The notes beneath the pieces were generated by a model that worked only from the letters and a program-made list of their open reading frames with translations, ran no database searches and was not told the origin of the DNA. The translations under genes and the position numbers were made by a program. From positions 1 through 34,495 of the forward strand of contig JANYAP010000099.1 in the NCBI GenBank assembly GCA_025361285.1: a stretch of DNA of 34,495 nt. Reading direction: 5' to 3'. This DNA comes from Bacteroidales bacterium. Its GTDB lineage: Bacteria; Bacteroidota; Bacteroidia; Bacteroidales; JAAUTT01. This document shows, one piece after another, positions 15,969 through 24,592 of the stretch; the first letter of the stretch is position 1; each line of letters begins with the position of its first letter.

Positions 15969-15999
15969 CAAATATAGAGATTTTCTGATGTTTAGCAAA
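15969..15999 (-). promoter_or_regulatory. Promoter of the HU gene
   Basis: The minus strand reads TTTG (15999-15996), 19 nt, then TATATTTG (15976-15969), an exact match to the Bacteroidota housekeeping promoter. The leader to the ATG is about 40 nt. Confidence 0.85.
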
Positions 16000-16132
16000 T
16001 GTTAGTGAAATAAAATGCTAAAAAACATAAAAATATCGTTTTTTTTTGCTAAGGATAAAACTAAACAGATCCAACGTTAACATAATTTTACATTTTTTAT
16101 AAAAGACGTGTTTAAAATACAAAATATAATTA

Positions 16133-16140
16133 TACTTTTG
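16133..16140 (+). promoter_or_regulatory. Candidate -7 element for tRNA-Ser
   Basis: TACTTTTG fits TAnnTTTG and ends 5 nt before the mature tRNA 5' end. The -33 position holds TTT instead of TTG, so the assignment is tentative. Confidence 0.45.
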
Positions 16141-16145
16141 TCGCC

Positions 16146-16235
16146 GGAGAAATGGCAGAGTGGTCGATTGCGGCAGTCTTGAAAACTGTTGAACCTTTGC
16201 GGGTTCCAGGGGTTCGAATCCCTTTTTCTCCGCCA
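16146..16235 (+). tRNA. tRNA-Ser (anticodon UGA), CCA encoded
   Basis: A 7-bp acceptor stem GGAGAAA/TTTCTCC, the anticodon stem-loop GCAGT-CTTGAAA-ACTGT giving anticodon TGA, a long variable arm typical of class II serine tRNAs, the T-loop GGTTCGAATCC, discriminator G and an encoded CCA. The 72-aa ORF 16018-16236 on the opposite strand is a shadow. Confidence 0.97.
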
Positions 16236-16257
16236 AGCCGAGTGCATTGCTAAGGCG

Positions 16258-16296
16258 AAAATCCTGTAATTAACATCAATTACAGGATTTTTTTTT
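16258..16296 (+). terminator. Intrinsic terminator after tRNA-Ser
   Basis: Stem AATCCTGTAATT / AATTACAGGATT with a 6-nt loop, then about nine T residues. It closes the tRNA transcription unit before the LEA2-like lipoprotein gene. Confidence 0.9.
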
Positions 16297-16350
16297 CTCG
16301 TATTGTGTAGCTAAACACTTTCAGTCTAAACACTTATAAAAATTATTAAC

Positions 16351-16809
16351 ATGAAAACATTCAGAAATACTTCGTTCTTTGTTATCATTCTCATTGTTAT
16401 AAGCTTAACTAGTTGTGGCAAAATGGAAGAGTTGCAAATAGGCGATATTACTAACATTCAACTTAAAGGTTTTAGTAATAACCTTGTTACTTTGCAAGTT
16501 ACTGTACCAGTAAAAAACCCAAACCCCTATCGGCTTACTATTAAAGGTGGCGACATAAATGTTTCTGCTTTTAACACGGAGCTCGGCAAAGTTAAGCAGA
16601 TGGACAATCTTACATTGGCTGCAAAATCGGCAAAAGATTACACAATAAATATAGTGGTGGAAATTACCAATATGGCAGGCGGACTTTCTTCGGCATATAA
16701 GCTGGCACAGGGCGATAATGCCAATATTCGATTATCGGGGAAAATTAAGGTGCAATATTTTCTGTATAGCAAAACAATTGAAATTGAAGACTATAAAATA
16801 TCCCGCTAA
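16351..16809 (+). CDS. LEA type 2-like lipoprotein
   Basis: A 152-aa protein with a signal peptide and lipobox (FFVIILIVISLTSC, Cys about 22). The mature part resembles the LEA2/Water-Hypersensitivity fold: IQLKGFSNNLVTLQVTVPVKNPNPYRLTIKGGDINVSAFNTELG has the characteristic NPNPY turn after an amphipathic strand pair. Such small lipoproteins are common next to the SPOR/purF-like genes in this phylum, but their role is undefined. The SPOR-domain gene follows 77 bp downstream. Confidence 0.75.
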   Translation: MKTFRNTSFFVIILIVISLTSCGKMEELQIGDITNIQLKGFSNNLVTLQVTVPVKNPNPYRLTIKGGDINVSAFNTELGKVKQMDNLTLAAKSAKDYTINIVVEITNMAGGLSSAYKLAQGDNANIRLSGKIKVQYFLYSKTIEIEDYKISR

Positions 16810-16886
16810 GGGAATGTTCGAGAATACCCAAATCGTTTAATATTTTAATTAATTTTGTACCCGAATAACGAAGATATTCTTGATAA

Positions 16887-17348
16887 ATGAAATCGCCAAT
16901 AATTTTCTGTATATTACTGATATTTACAACTATACAGCTTTTTTCGCAAAACACGCCATCGACTAGTAATGTACTCATTATTAAGTCGTTGCAACAGTAC
17001 GAGAGTGGAAAAGGGCAAATTCAGATAATTCAGAATAAAAAAATCGACAACATTATCGCCCAATATATCAACAATAACCCTCACCAACGAACCATTCCAG
17101 GATACCGAATTCGTATTTTTTCCGATAGCAACCAAGGCAATAACAAAAAGGCGCTAGAAGTAAAAGCTAAGTTCATGAACAACTTTTCTGATATTGAGCC
17201 ATATATGGAATATATCTCCCCTTGGCGATATATTTATGTGGGCAATTTTCGCACCCTTGGCGACGCATTTAGGGCGAAAAACCAAATAGAAATATATTTC
17301 CCCAATGCCTTTATCGTTGAAAAGGAAATTGATTATACAAAACTTTAA
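16887..17348 (+). CDS. SPOR-domain protein
   Basis: A 153-aa secreted or periplasmic protein with an N-terminal signal peptide (MKSPIIFCILLIFTTIQLFSQ, cleavage about residue 21), a short helical linker, and a SPOR domain over about residues 70-150 (GYRIRIFSDSNQGNNKKALEVKAKF...WRYIYVGNFRTLGDAFRAKNQI). SPOR domains bind peptidoglycan stripped of stem peptides, typically at the division site. It lies 16 bp upstream of the amidophosphoribosyltransferase-like gene, so the two are probably co-transcribed. Confidence 0.85.
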   Translation: MKSPIIFCILLIFTTIQLFSQNTPSTSNVLIIKSLQQYESGKGQIQIIQNKKIDNIIAQYINNNPHQRTIPGYRIRIFSDSNQGNNKKALEVKAKFMNNFSDIEPYMEYISPWRYIYVGNFRTLGDAFRAKNQIEIYFPNAFIVEKEIDYTKL

Positions 17349-17364
17349 ATAAGAAGGATTTAAC

Positions 17365-19266
17365 ATGAGCGATGCATTGCAGCATGATTGTGGTATTGCT
17401 ATGGTTAGGCTACTTAAGCCTCTGGAATATTATCAGTTAAAGTACGGAACATGGATGTATGGCTTGCAAAAGCTGTATCTGCTAATGGAAAAACAACGTA
17501 ACCGCGGACAGGACGGGGCTGGCGTGGCATGCCTAAAGTTCGATTCGGAACCTGGCAGAGAATTCATTCACCGCCATCGGTCTATTGAAGACAATTCTAT
17601 CGACCACGTTTTTCGAAAAATAAATAAAGATTTTGAAGATATAGGAAAGGATCATAATGGAATTATCGAAGATCCATACTCCGCCAAGCAATACCTGCCT
17701 TTTGCTGGCGAAATTTATCTCGGTCATTTGCGTTACGGAACCTTTGGCAACAACACAATAAACAACGTGCATCCTGTATTGCGGGTTAACAACTGGAAAA
17801 CTCGTAACCTTGTAATGGCTGGCAATTTCAACCTTACCAATGTCGACGAGCTTTTTCAAGTACTCATTAACCTGGGGCAGCATCCAAAGGACTTTTCCGA
17901 CACGGTTACAATACTCGAAAACGTTGGGCATTTTCTCGATCGCGAAGTACAAAAACTGTTTAACAAGTTCAAAACTCAAAACAAGGACAACATTGAGATT
18001 ACCAAGCTTATAGCCGAACATATGGACGTGAAATCGATACTAAAAGAATCGAGCAAACGTTGGGATGGTGGCTATGCAATTGCCGGCGTAATGGGCCATG
18101 GCGATTCGTTTGTATGCCGCGATCCGTGGGGTATTCGCCCTGCATTTTATTATTGCGACGACGAAGTGGCGGTAGTAGCTTCAGAACGACCAGTAATTCA
18201 AACCGCTTTTAACCTTAAATCGACCGATATTAAGGAGTTAAAGCCAGGACATGCTTTAATAATTAAAAAAAACGGAACAATTTCCGAAGAACAAGTTCGC
18301 GATTCGCAACAGCGTAAGTCGTGTTCGTTCGAACGAATATATTTTTCGCGTGGCAGCGATTGCGATATTTACCGCGAGCGAAAAAAACTTGGAGAGCTTC
18401 TTATTCCCGACATCTTAAAAGCCGTTAATTTCGATTTGGAAAATACCGTTTTCTCGTTCATTCCAAACACTGCCGAATCGGCCTTTTATGGCATGATTAA
18501 AGGCATGGAAGACTATATGAACGAACGAAAGAAGAAACGAATTCTCGAAGCTGGCTCAACCCTTACCCCCCAATTGCTCGATACAATAATGAACGACAAT
18601 TTTAGGGTCGAAAAAGTAGCAATTAAAGATGCAAAGCTACGTACTTTTATTTCGCAAGATAAGGGACGCAAAAACATGGTGGGGCATGTGTACGACATTA
18701 CATACGACACAGTAAAAAAAGGTACTGATAATCTGGTTGTTATCGACGATTCTATTGTTAGAGGTACAACATTGAAACACAGCATAATAAAAATACTCGA
18801 TAGGTTAGATCCTAAAAAAATTATTATAGTATCGTCATCACCACAAATTCGTTACCCCGATTGCTACGGTATCGATATGGCTAAACTAGGCGATTTTATT
18901 GCGTTTCAGGCAGCAATTACACTTTTAAAAGAAACGGGCAAGTCGCACATTATTAACGAAGTGTACAAAATATGCAAGGAGAATATGGTAGAACATAAAA
19001 ACCATATCGCCAATCAAGTAAAAGCAATATACGCTCCGTTCACACCCGAACAAATTTCAACAAAAATTGCTTCGATGTTGCGCACACCCGAAACAAAAGC
19101 GGAAGTAGTGGTAATTTATCAAACTGTTGAAAATTTGCACCAAGCAATACCTAACGATTTGGGCGATTGGTACTTCACCGGCGATTATCCAACACCAGGA
19201 GGAAACAAAGTGGCCAACAACTCATTTATAAATTACGTTGAAGGCAAGGACAGACGGGCATATTGA
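17365..19266 (+). CDS. purF: Amidophosphoribosyltransferase, long form
   Basis: A 633-aa glutamine-PRPP amidotransferase, which makes 5-phosphoribosylamine, the first step of purine synthesis. The class II glutaminase begins MSDALQHDCGIAM, so an 8-residue propeptide is removed to expose the catalytic Cys9. RNRGQDGAGVA and HLRYGTFG are glutamine-site segments. The phosphoribosyltransferase PRPP loop VVIDDSIVRGTT is at about residues 454-465. Canonical PurF is about 470 aa. This form has extra sequence between and after the domains, a length class I associate with Bacteroidota, where a second standard PurF may exist elsewhere. The ribosome-binding region AGAAGGA sits well before the ATG. Confidence 0.9.
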   Translation: MSDALQHDCGIAMVRLLKPLEYYQLKYGTWMYGLQKLYLLMEKQRNRGQDGAGVACLKFDSEPGREFIHRHRSIEDNSIDHVFRKINKDFEDIGKDHNGIIEDPYSAKQYLPFAGEIYLGHLRYGTFGNNTINNVHPVLRVNNWKTRNLVMAGNFNLTNVDELFQVLINLGQHPKDFSDTVTILENVGHFLDREVQKLFNKFKTQNKDNIEITKLIAEHMDVKSILKESSKRWDGGYAIAGVMGHGDSFVCRDPWGIRPAFYYCDDEVAVVASERPVIQTAFNLKSTDIKELKPGHALIIKKNGTISEEQVRDSQQRKSCSFERIYFSRGSDCDIYRERKKLGELLIPDILKAVNFDLENTVFSFIPNTAESAFYGMIKGMEDYMNERKKKRILEAGSTLTPQLLDTIMNDNFRVEKVAIKDAKLRTFISQDKGRKNMVGHVYDITYDTVKKGTDNLVVIDDSIVRGTTLKHSIIKILDRLDPKKIIIVSSSPQIRYPDCYGIDMAKLGDFIAFQAAITLLKETGKSHIINEVYKICKENMVEHKNHIANQVKAIYAPFTPEQISTKIASMLRTPETKAEVVVIYQTVENLHQAIPNDLGDWYFTGDYPTPGGNKVANNSFINYVEGKDRRAY

Positions 19267-19375
19267 ACGTAAACCTTTTAAAAGCAACTTGTTACAAAAC
19301 AGTTTTTATAATATTGGCACTATTATTATTCGTAACGTATTGAAATACATAGAAATATTTTTTTATCGTTTAGTT

Positions 19376-19423
19376 AAGCCTGAAGGGCTTTAATATGAAT
19401 AACCACGGGTGTAAACACGTGGT
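19376..19423. repeat. Palindromic extragenic repeat
   Basis: AAGCC-tgaag-GGCTT is followed by ACCACG...CGTGGT around GTGTAAACAC, giving two adjacent hairpins in the intergenic region after purF. This style of repeat is familiar from Bacteroidota intergenic regions; copy number elsewhere cannot be judged. Confidence 0.5.
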
Positions 19424-19488
19424 AAAAATAACAAAGTCAAAAACATGGTTGTATGTCAATATTTATAATAAGTTTTCAAGTTTTTTTC

Positions 19489-19555
19489 TTGTTACTTTTT
19501 TATTCGCTTTCGCTCATGAGAGCGCCTTCGGCTAAGTTATCGAAAAAAGTAACAA
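19489..19555. repeat. Inverted repeat with 13-bp perfect arms
   Basis: TTGTTACTTTTTT (19489-19501) and AAAAAAGTAACAA (19543-19555) are exact complements around a 41-nt loop that contains a smaller CGCTC...GAGCG hairpin. It could act as a terminator or be a decayed mobile repeat. Confidence 0.6.
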
Positions 19556-19638
19556 CTTAGCGATAGCGATTTCATGAACACATTAAAAATAATATGATGT
19601 GAATAAAGAAGAGTTTTCTTAGAGGCACTATGAATTTA

Positions 19639-19668
19639 AATTCATTTCTAAAATATTAGAAATGAATT
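19639..19668. repeat. AT-rich perfect hairpin upstream of ftsK
   Basis: AATTCATTTCTAA-AATA-TTAGAAATGAATT has 13 paired bases and a 4-nt loop. It overlaps a second palindrome, TGAATTTAAATTCA (19631-19644). No T-run follows, so it does not look like a standard terminator. Confidence 0.65.
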
Positions 19669-19716
19669 ATTTGTGAAATATTTACCGAACCATTACAATT
19701 CAAAACTATCCATTTA

Positions 19717-22083
19717 ATGTCCGAAAAAAAAACTAAACCCAAAGCAAAAAAAGCAGGTTTCTTAGGATTTTTAAAAGACGAGAAATTTCGTATCATTCTC
19801 GGTCTTTTTATCATTTTCTTTGCAGCCCTACTATCGCTTGCCTTCGTTTCGTATTTCTTTACATGGAAAAACGATTCCAGTTTCGAATGGGGACAGGTAT
19901 TTTCGAGCTCCACGGTGCAAGTCGAAAACTGGTCGGGAAAAACAGGCGCCAAACTAGCTCTATTTTTTATTACCAACGGAATAGGCATTGCCGCGTTTTC
20001 CATACCGTTTCTGCTTTTCGTTATAGGCTTTAGGCTACTAAGCATAAGGCTAATGCCATTACGCAAAACCCTTCGCAATACCTTAATTGGTTCGTTATTA
20101 ACATCGTTAATTCTGGGCTTTCTGTTAGGTACTGCTAATGGATATTTGGGCAGCGGGCTTGGAGGTAACCACGGTTTTTTTGTATCAAATTATTTTAATG
20201 CAGTTTTGGGCAAGATAGGTACCGCATTTATGCTTCTTTTGGCTTCTATGGCATTCATTTTCTTCACAATACCGGGCTCGGCAACATCGTTTAAAGCGTT
20301 CGTATCTAAATGGATGGCGAAACTATTTAATAGTAAAACAAAACCAGCTTACCAAGCCGAAATTCAAGCAGAAATTAACGACACTACTGATGATCAATAT
20401 GATGACGATAAGGATGATAGCGATTTTAAAATAATACAAAAACAAACGTTGCCTGAAGATGAAATAATTGACGACGATGTGGAGTTAACCATTGAGCATC
20501 CGAAAGTTATAGAAGAAAAATTTACCGAAATACCAAAACCCGAGCCGCCTCGCATGCCTATGGGCGATTACGACCCTAAGCTCGACCTGTCGCGATACGT
20601 TTACCCGCCCATTGAGCTTTTGGAAGATCACAAATCGACCAATTCGGAGGTTAGTAACGATGAACTTATCAATAATAAGAATAAAATTGTTGAAACGCTA
20701 GGCAATTATAAGATACAGATTGACAAGATTAAAGCCACCATCGGGCCAACCGTTACACTTTACGAAATTGTTCCGGCACCAGGCGTGCGTATTTCGAAAA
20801 TTAAAAGCCTCGAGGACGATATCGCGCTAAGCCTTTCGGCACTAGGTATTCGTATTATTGCACCAATGCCTGGCAAAGGAACTATTGGTATTGAGGTGCC
20901 TAACCTAAAGCCCGAAATTGTTTCGATGCGGTCGATAATATCGTCGCGCAAGTTTCAGGAAAATACTTTTGAGCTTGCCATAGCTCTAGGTAAAACAATA
21001 TCGAACGAAACTTATGTGTTCGATCTTACCAAAATGCCCCACTTGCTGGTTGCAGGTGCCACAGGGCAAGGTAAATCGGTAGGCTTAAACGCCATAATTT
21101 CATCGCTTCTTTACAAAAAACACCCTTCGCAACTAAAATTTGTTCTAGTCGACCCGAAAAAAGTTGAGTTAACGCTATACTCAAAACTGGAGCGTCATTT
21201 TCTGGCTAAGCTGCCCGATTCCGAAGAAGCCATTATTACCGATACGCAAAAAGTAATACACACCCTTCATTCGCTTACAATAGAAATGGATCATCGGTAC
21301 GAGCTTTTAAAACACGCTCAGGTTCGTAACATTAAGGAATACAACGACCGTTTTGTTGCTCGTAAACTTAATCCTCTGGAAGGCCATAAATACCTACCAT
21401 ACATAGTGGTAGTTATCGATGAGTTTGCCGACTTAATTATGACCGCTGGTCGCGAAGTTGAAACCCCTATTGCACGGTTGGCGCAACTTGCCCGAGCCAT
21501 TGGTATTCACCTTATTATAGCAACACAGCGCCCTACAACCAATATTATTACTGGGGTAATTAAAGCCAACTTCCCTGCACGTATTGCATTTAGGGTAACA
21601 TCAATGATCGATTCGCGTACCATTCTCGATTCGCCTGGCGCTAACCAGTTAATTGGTCGTGGCGACTTGCTAATAGCTCCCGGAAGCGATATGGTTCGTG
21701 TGCAATGTGCTTTTATCGATATTCCCGAAATTGAAAAAATTACCGATCATATAGGTTCGCAACAAGGTTATCCAACCGCTTTTATGCTACCCGAATTTGT
21801 TGGCGAAGATGGCAAAAACGACCTTAGCGAAGTGGATTTGAATAAACGCGACGACATGTTCGAGGACGCCGCTCGATTGGTTGTTATGCATCAGCAAGGA
21901 TCAACATCGTTAATACAACGTAAATTTTCTATCGGCTATAACCGTGCAGGGCGCATAATCGACCAACTGGAGGCAGCTGGTATTGTAGGGCCGTTCGAAG
22001 GTAGCAAAGCCAGACAAGTACTTTATGTTGATGAAGTATCTTTGGAACAATATTTGAGTACGTTTACAAAAGCAGGCAGCTAA
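19717..22083 (+). CDS. ftsK: DNA translocase FtsK
   Basis: A 788-aa DNA translocase that segregates chromosome termini at the septum. After a basic N-terminus come about four membrane segments (first FRIILGLFIIFFAALLSLAFVSYFF, last IGTAFMLLLASMAFIFFTI, within about residues 29-190), an acidic linker (DDQYDDDKDDSDF), the alpha domain and the RecA-like motor with Walker A GATGQGKS (about 446-453) and Walker B VVVIDEFADLI (about 562-572), then IIATQRPTTNIITGVIKANFPARIAFRV. The C-terminal gamma winged helix (about 725-785, SLIQRKFSIGYNRAGRIIDQLE) is the domain that in other bacteria reads polar KOPS-type sequences and activates XerCD. Length is normal for the phylum. The lolA-like gene follows after a 400-bp gap. 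Confidence 0.97.
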   Translation: MSEKKTKPKAKKAGFLGFLKDEKFRIILGLFIIFFAALLSLAFVSYFFTWKNDSSFEWGQVFSSSTVQVENWSGKTGAKLALFFITNGIGIAAFSIPFLLFVIGFRLLSIRLMPLRKTLRNTLIGSLLTSLILGFLLGTANGYLGSGLGGNHGFFVSNYFNAVLGKIGTAFMLLLASMAFIFFTIPGSATSFKAFVSKWMAKLFNSKTKPAYQAEIQAEINDTTDDQYDDDKDDSDFKIIQKQTLPEDEIIDDDVELTIEHPKVIEEKFTEIPKPEPPRMPMGDYDPKLDLSRYVYPPIELLEDHKSTNSEVSNDELINNKNKIVETLGNYKIQIDKIKATIGPTVTLYEIVPAPGVRISKIKSLEDDIALSLSALGIRIIAPMPGKGTIGIEVPNLKPEIVSMRSIISSRKFQENTFELAIALGKTISNETYVFDLTKMPHLLVAGATGQGKSVGLNAIISSLLYKKHPSQLKFVLVDPKKVELTLYSKLERHFLAKLPDSEEAIITDTQKVIHTLHSLTIEMDHRYELLKHAQVRNIKEYNDRFVARKLNPLEGHKYLPYIVVVIDEFADLIMTAGREVETPIARLAQLARAIGIHLIIATQRPTTNIITGVIKANFPARIAFRVTSMIDSRTILDSPGANQLIGRGDLLIAPGSDMVRVQCAFIDIPEIEKITDHIGSQQGYPTAFMLPEFVGEDGKNDLSEVDLNKRDDMFEDAARLVVMHQQGSTSLIQRKFSIGYNRAGRIIDQLEAAGIVGPFEGSKARQVLYVDEVSLEQYLSTFTKAGS

Positions 22084-22198
22084 ATGCAAAACAAGCTATA
22101 ATGTAATGAACATTGAATCTGGCAATAAAGGTTGTTTTAGTCTAAGAAAAAATGCACCGAAACATAGAAATTGTTGCTATTAAAGTTAACTTTGAGAT
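22084..22198. other. Spacer after ftsK
   Basis: No conserved gene is seen in this part of the 400-bp gap between ftsK and the LolA-like gene. The following segment contains a decayed toxin fragment. Confidence 0.45.
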
Positions 22199-22333
22199 AT
22201 GGGTTTTTCAGGGCGATTTATTACATTTCACGGACAATACTTTTCAGAGTTTTATATTCAGCAGTCTTAAGATGTGCAAGAAAAAATAGAATATGTTTTG
22301 CACATTGTTAGGCAAGTTGAGCTTGATAAATAA
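22199..22333 (+). pseudogene. Remnant of a RelE/ParE-type (Gp49-like) toxin gene
   Basis: Reading from the ATG at 22199 gives MGFSGRFITFHGQYFSEFYIQQS, a stop (TAA), then in the same frame DVQEKIEYVLHIVRQVELDK and a second stop. The pattern FxxFY...VQEKIEYVLxxVR is the N-terminal half of phage-derived Gp49-like/RelE toxins. The catalytic C-terminal half (the usual LyElR region) is gone. No antitoxin gene remains next to it. Identification rests on a short remembered motif, so confidence is moderate. Confidence 0.45.
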
Positions 22334-22481
22334 AAATCTGCGCCGTCAATTTGGTGAAATTTAGTGCTATAGTGCGTTGGTGGCTTATAAAGGTTTAAAA
22401 ACCAGACTCATAGCATTGTTGTTATGGGAATGCAAAACACCTTCATAATGTGAACATTAGTAAAATAAAATACTTAAAAAA

Positions 22482-23141
22482 ATGATCGTGAAAAACTCTC
22501 TGTTAATACTGCTTATATCGTTAACTATAAGCTCGTTTGCTCAAACCGAAAATCAATCGGCACAAATACTCGAAAAATCGTCGGTTAAAAACAATGGATA
22601 CAAAACCATTAAGGTCGATTTTAAATTCAGTACCACCAATCTGCAAAACGAGAAGGCAATAAACGAAAATGGGCAAATATTAATGAAAGGCGACAAATAC
22701 TATTTACAGCTCTCGAACACCGAAATTACCTTCGATGGAAAAGCCGTCTACACGTATTTGAAAGATGCCAACGAAGTAAACATAACTAAACCAATTGCAT
22801 CGAAGAAAGACAAAGGCGATTTCTTTTTTGCAAACCCACGCGACGTATTTAAATTATACAGTACCGATTTTAAGTCGAAACTTATACAGGAAACTAGCAT
22901 ATTATCAACCCCTTGCTACGAGATAGACCTTTACCCAATAGATTTAAAAACCAAATACTCACGTATTCGCGTACATATAAGCAAGGAAAACCTACAAATA
23001 ATCGATTTTAAAATATTTCAGAAAGACGGCACATTGCACTTTCTTGAGTTTTCGAACTTCCAAGCCAATATCGAAATCAAAGATATAACTTTCGACCCGA
23101 AAAAATACCCCAAAGCCGAAATTAACGATATGAGGTTTTAG
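22482..23141 (+). CDS. LolA-like outer-membrane lipoprotein carrier protein
   Basis: A 219-aa periplasmic protein with a signal peptide (MIVKNSLLILLISLTISSFAQ, cut near residue 21). The remaining 200 residues follow the LolA/LolB half-barrel pattern: GYKTIKVDFKFSTTN, GQILMKGDKYYLQLSNTEITFDGKAVYTYLKDANEVNI and SRIRVHISKENLQIIDFKIFQKDGT. LolA moves lipoproteins from the inner-membrane LolCDE complex to the outer membrane. A lolA-like gene after ftsK is an arrangement I associate with Bacteroidota, which supports the call. Confidence 0.85.
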   Translation: MIVKNSLLILLISLTISSFAQTENQSAQILEKSSVKNNGYKTIKVDFKFSTTNLQNEKAINENGQILMKGDKYYLQLSNTEITFDGKAVYTYLKDANEVNITKPIASKKDKGDFFFANPRDVFKLYSTDFKSKLIQETSILSTPCYEIDLYPIDLKTKYSRIRVHISKENLQIIDFKIFQKDGTLHFLEFSNFQANIEIKDITFDPKKYPKAEINDMRF

Positions 23142-23198
23142 TGGGAATAGTCTGAAATAAGACAATAAAACATCGAAACCAACTCAAAAATTAAAACA

Positions 23199-23975
23199 AT
23201 GAACGAACTGGAACAGTACTTTAGACAAAACAATAAAAATCTAATTAATAAGTGGATACATTATTTTGATATATACGACAGGCATTTCGCACGATACAAA
23301 GGCAAGGAAGTTACAATACTTGAGATAGGTGTATCTCATGGCGGAAGTCTTCAAATGTGGAAACAATATTTTGGCGGTAATGCAAAAATATATGGAATAG
23401 ATATTAACCCTGAATGCAAAAAGCTTGAAGAAGAAAATATTAAGATATTTATTGGTTCTCAAGCCGATAGAAGCTTTTTAAGAGATATTATTAAATCAAT
23501 CCCACCAATCGACATTATAATTGAAGATGGTGGGCACATGATGAACCAACAAATAATTACTTTTAAAGAGTTATTCGACTACGTGAAAGATGATGGTGTT
23601 TATTTAAGTGAAGATTTACACACATCGTATTGGGTAAAGTTTGGTGGAGGGCATAAAAGAAGGGGTACCTTTATAGAATACAGCAAAAATTTAATTGATG
23701 CATTAAATGCACACCACACAGAACAGAATTCGTTAAAAGTGAGCAGGTTTACAAATAGTGCCGATTCTATTCATTACTACGACAGTGTTATAGTAATTGA
23801 AAAAAGGAAAAAAGGAAAACCGTATTGCGAAATGTTCGGGAAAGAAACATTCACTGAAACAAATCCTAAACAAAGCATAGCCGCAAAATTGGCTTTTAAA
23901 TATAATAACTCGTTAATTAAGAGAATAAATAAGCTATTGCGGTATTTTAGATTACCTAGTTTTATTTGGAAATAG
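23199..23975 (+). CDS. Class I SAM-dependent methyltransferase (Methyltransf_24/CmcI-like)
   Basis: A 258-aa enzyme. The glycine-rich SAM loop is ILEIGVSHGGSLQMW (residues about 42-56), the next acidic strand is IYGIDINPE, and the motif IDIIIEDGGHMMNQQI lies about residues 105-120. This is the arrangement of macrolide/rhamnose O-methyltransferases and CmcI-type enzymes. Together with the GT2 and RgpF-like genes a few kb away it most likely modifies a surface sugar, which is inference. It is 57 bp after the lolA-like gene, but nothing else indicates co-transcription. Confidence 0.82.
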   Translation: MNELEQYFRQNNKNLINKWIHYFDIYDRHFARYKGKEVTILEIGVSHGGSLQMWKQYFGGNAKIYGIDINPECKKLEEENIKIFIGSQADRSFLRDIIKSIPPIDIIIEDGGHMMNQQIITFKELFDYVKDDGVYLSEDLHTSYWVKFGGGHKRRGTFIEYSKNLIDALNAHHTEQNSLKVSRFTNSADSIHYYDSVIVIEKRKKGKPYCEMFGKETFTETNPKQSIAAKLAFKYNNSLIKRINKLLRYFRLPSFIWK

Positions 23976-24168
23976 CTGACTTTAGTCAGAAAAATAAGTG
24001 CCTAAAAGCATTCTATTTCATGAAGTTAGCAATAAATAACAGACACCGAAATGAGGAAGTGTTTAAATTTATTCGTTAGGTAGCATTACCACCGAAACGC
24101 AATATTCACATTTTAAATAGATTAGATTACAAGCAATTTAATTGTACAAAAAATTATAACGAATTGAT

Positions 24169-24176
24169 TATCTTTG
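24169..24176 (+). promoter_or_regulatory. Candidate -7 element of the HEPN/MNT module
   Basis: TATCTTTG fits TAnnTTTG, 16 nt before the HEPN ATG. The nearest TTG upstream is 24 nt away, longer than the usual 19-21, so this is weak. Confidence 0.35.
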
Positions 24177-24192
24177 TTTGACAAAACTTTCA

Positions 24193-24592
24193 ATGGATGC
24201 AAAAATAGACATAGAAAAAACTGTCAATCACTGGATTAACACATCTGATAAAGATTTCCCGGACTATGATACTTTTGTTTAATGCAAAAGATTATAGCTG
24301 GTCATTATTTATTGGGCATATTGTTCTAGAAAGGCTTTTAAAAGCAGGTGTTGTTAAATTAACTCAGAAACATGCTCCATATTTACATGATTTATCTAAA
24401 TTATCAAAAGTTGCAAAGTTGAATTTTTCAGAAGAGCATTTAGATTGGCTGGATACAATTTCAACGTTTAATCTGAATGCTCGATACGACACATACAAAG
24501 AAGCTTTTTACAGGAAATGCACTCCTGTTTTTACTGCAGAATGGATTAATAAAATTAAAATTTTACAAGCATGGACAAAGGAGAAGCTTTGA
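24193..24592 (+). pseudogene. HEPN-domain gene broken by a one-base frameshift
   Basis: The first frame reads MDAKIDIEKTVNHWINTSDKDF and then runs into PDYDTFV and a stop. Dropping one C from the CCC run near 24260 restores ...DKDFRTMILLFNAKDYSWSLFIGHIVLERLLKAGVVKL..., the usual start and core of an MNT-partner HEPN protein. The ORF track shows only the second part (24266-24592). The conserved LFIGHIVLERLLKA helix is present; no RX4-6H catalytic pair is visible in the ARYDTYKEAFYRKC region. The 3' end overlaps the nucleotidyltransferase gene by 22 bp, the standard operon arrangement. A sequencing error in the C run cannot be excluded. Confidence 0.8.

Larger units (their letters stand above)
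19424..19716. other. Intergenic region upstream of ftsK
   Basis: No gene is visible between purF and ftsK. The region contains an inverted repeat (19489-19555) and a perfect hairpin (19639-19668), listed separately. Confidence 0.55.

Noticed and set aside
16018-16236. 72-aa ORF on the minus strand
   Set aside because: It is antisense to tRNA-Ser and has no protein-like features.
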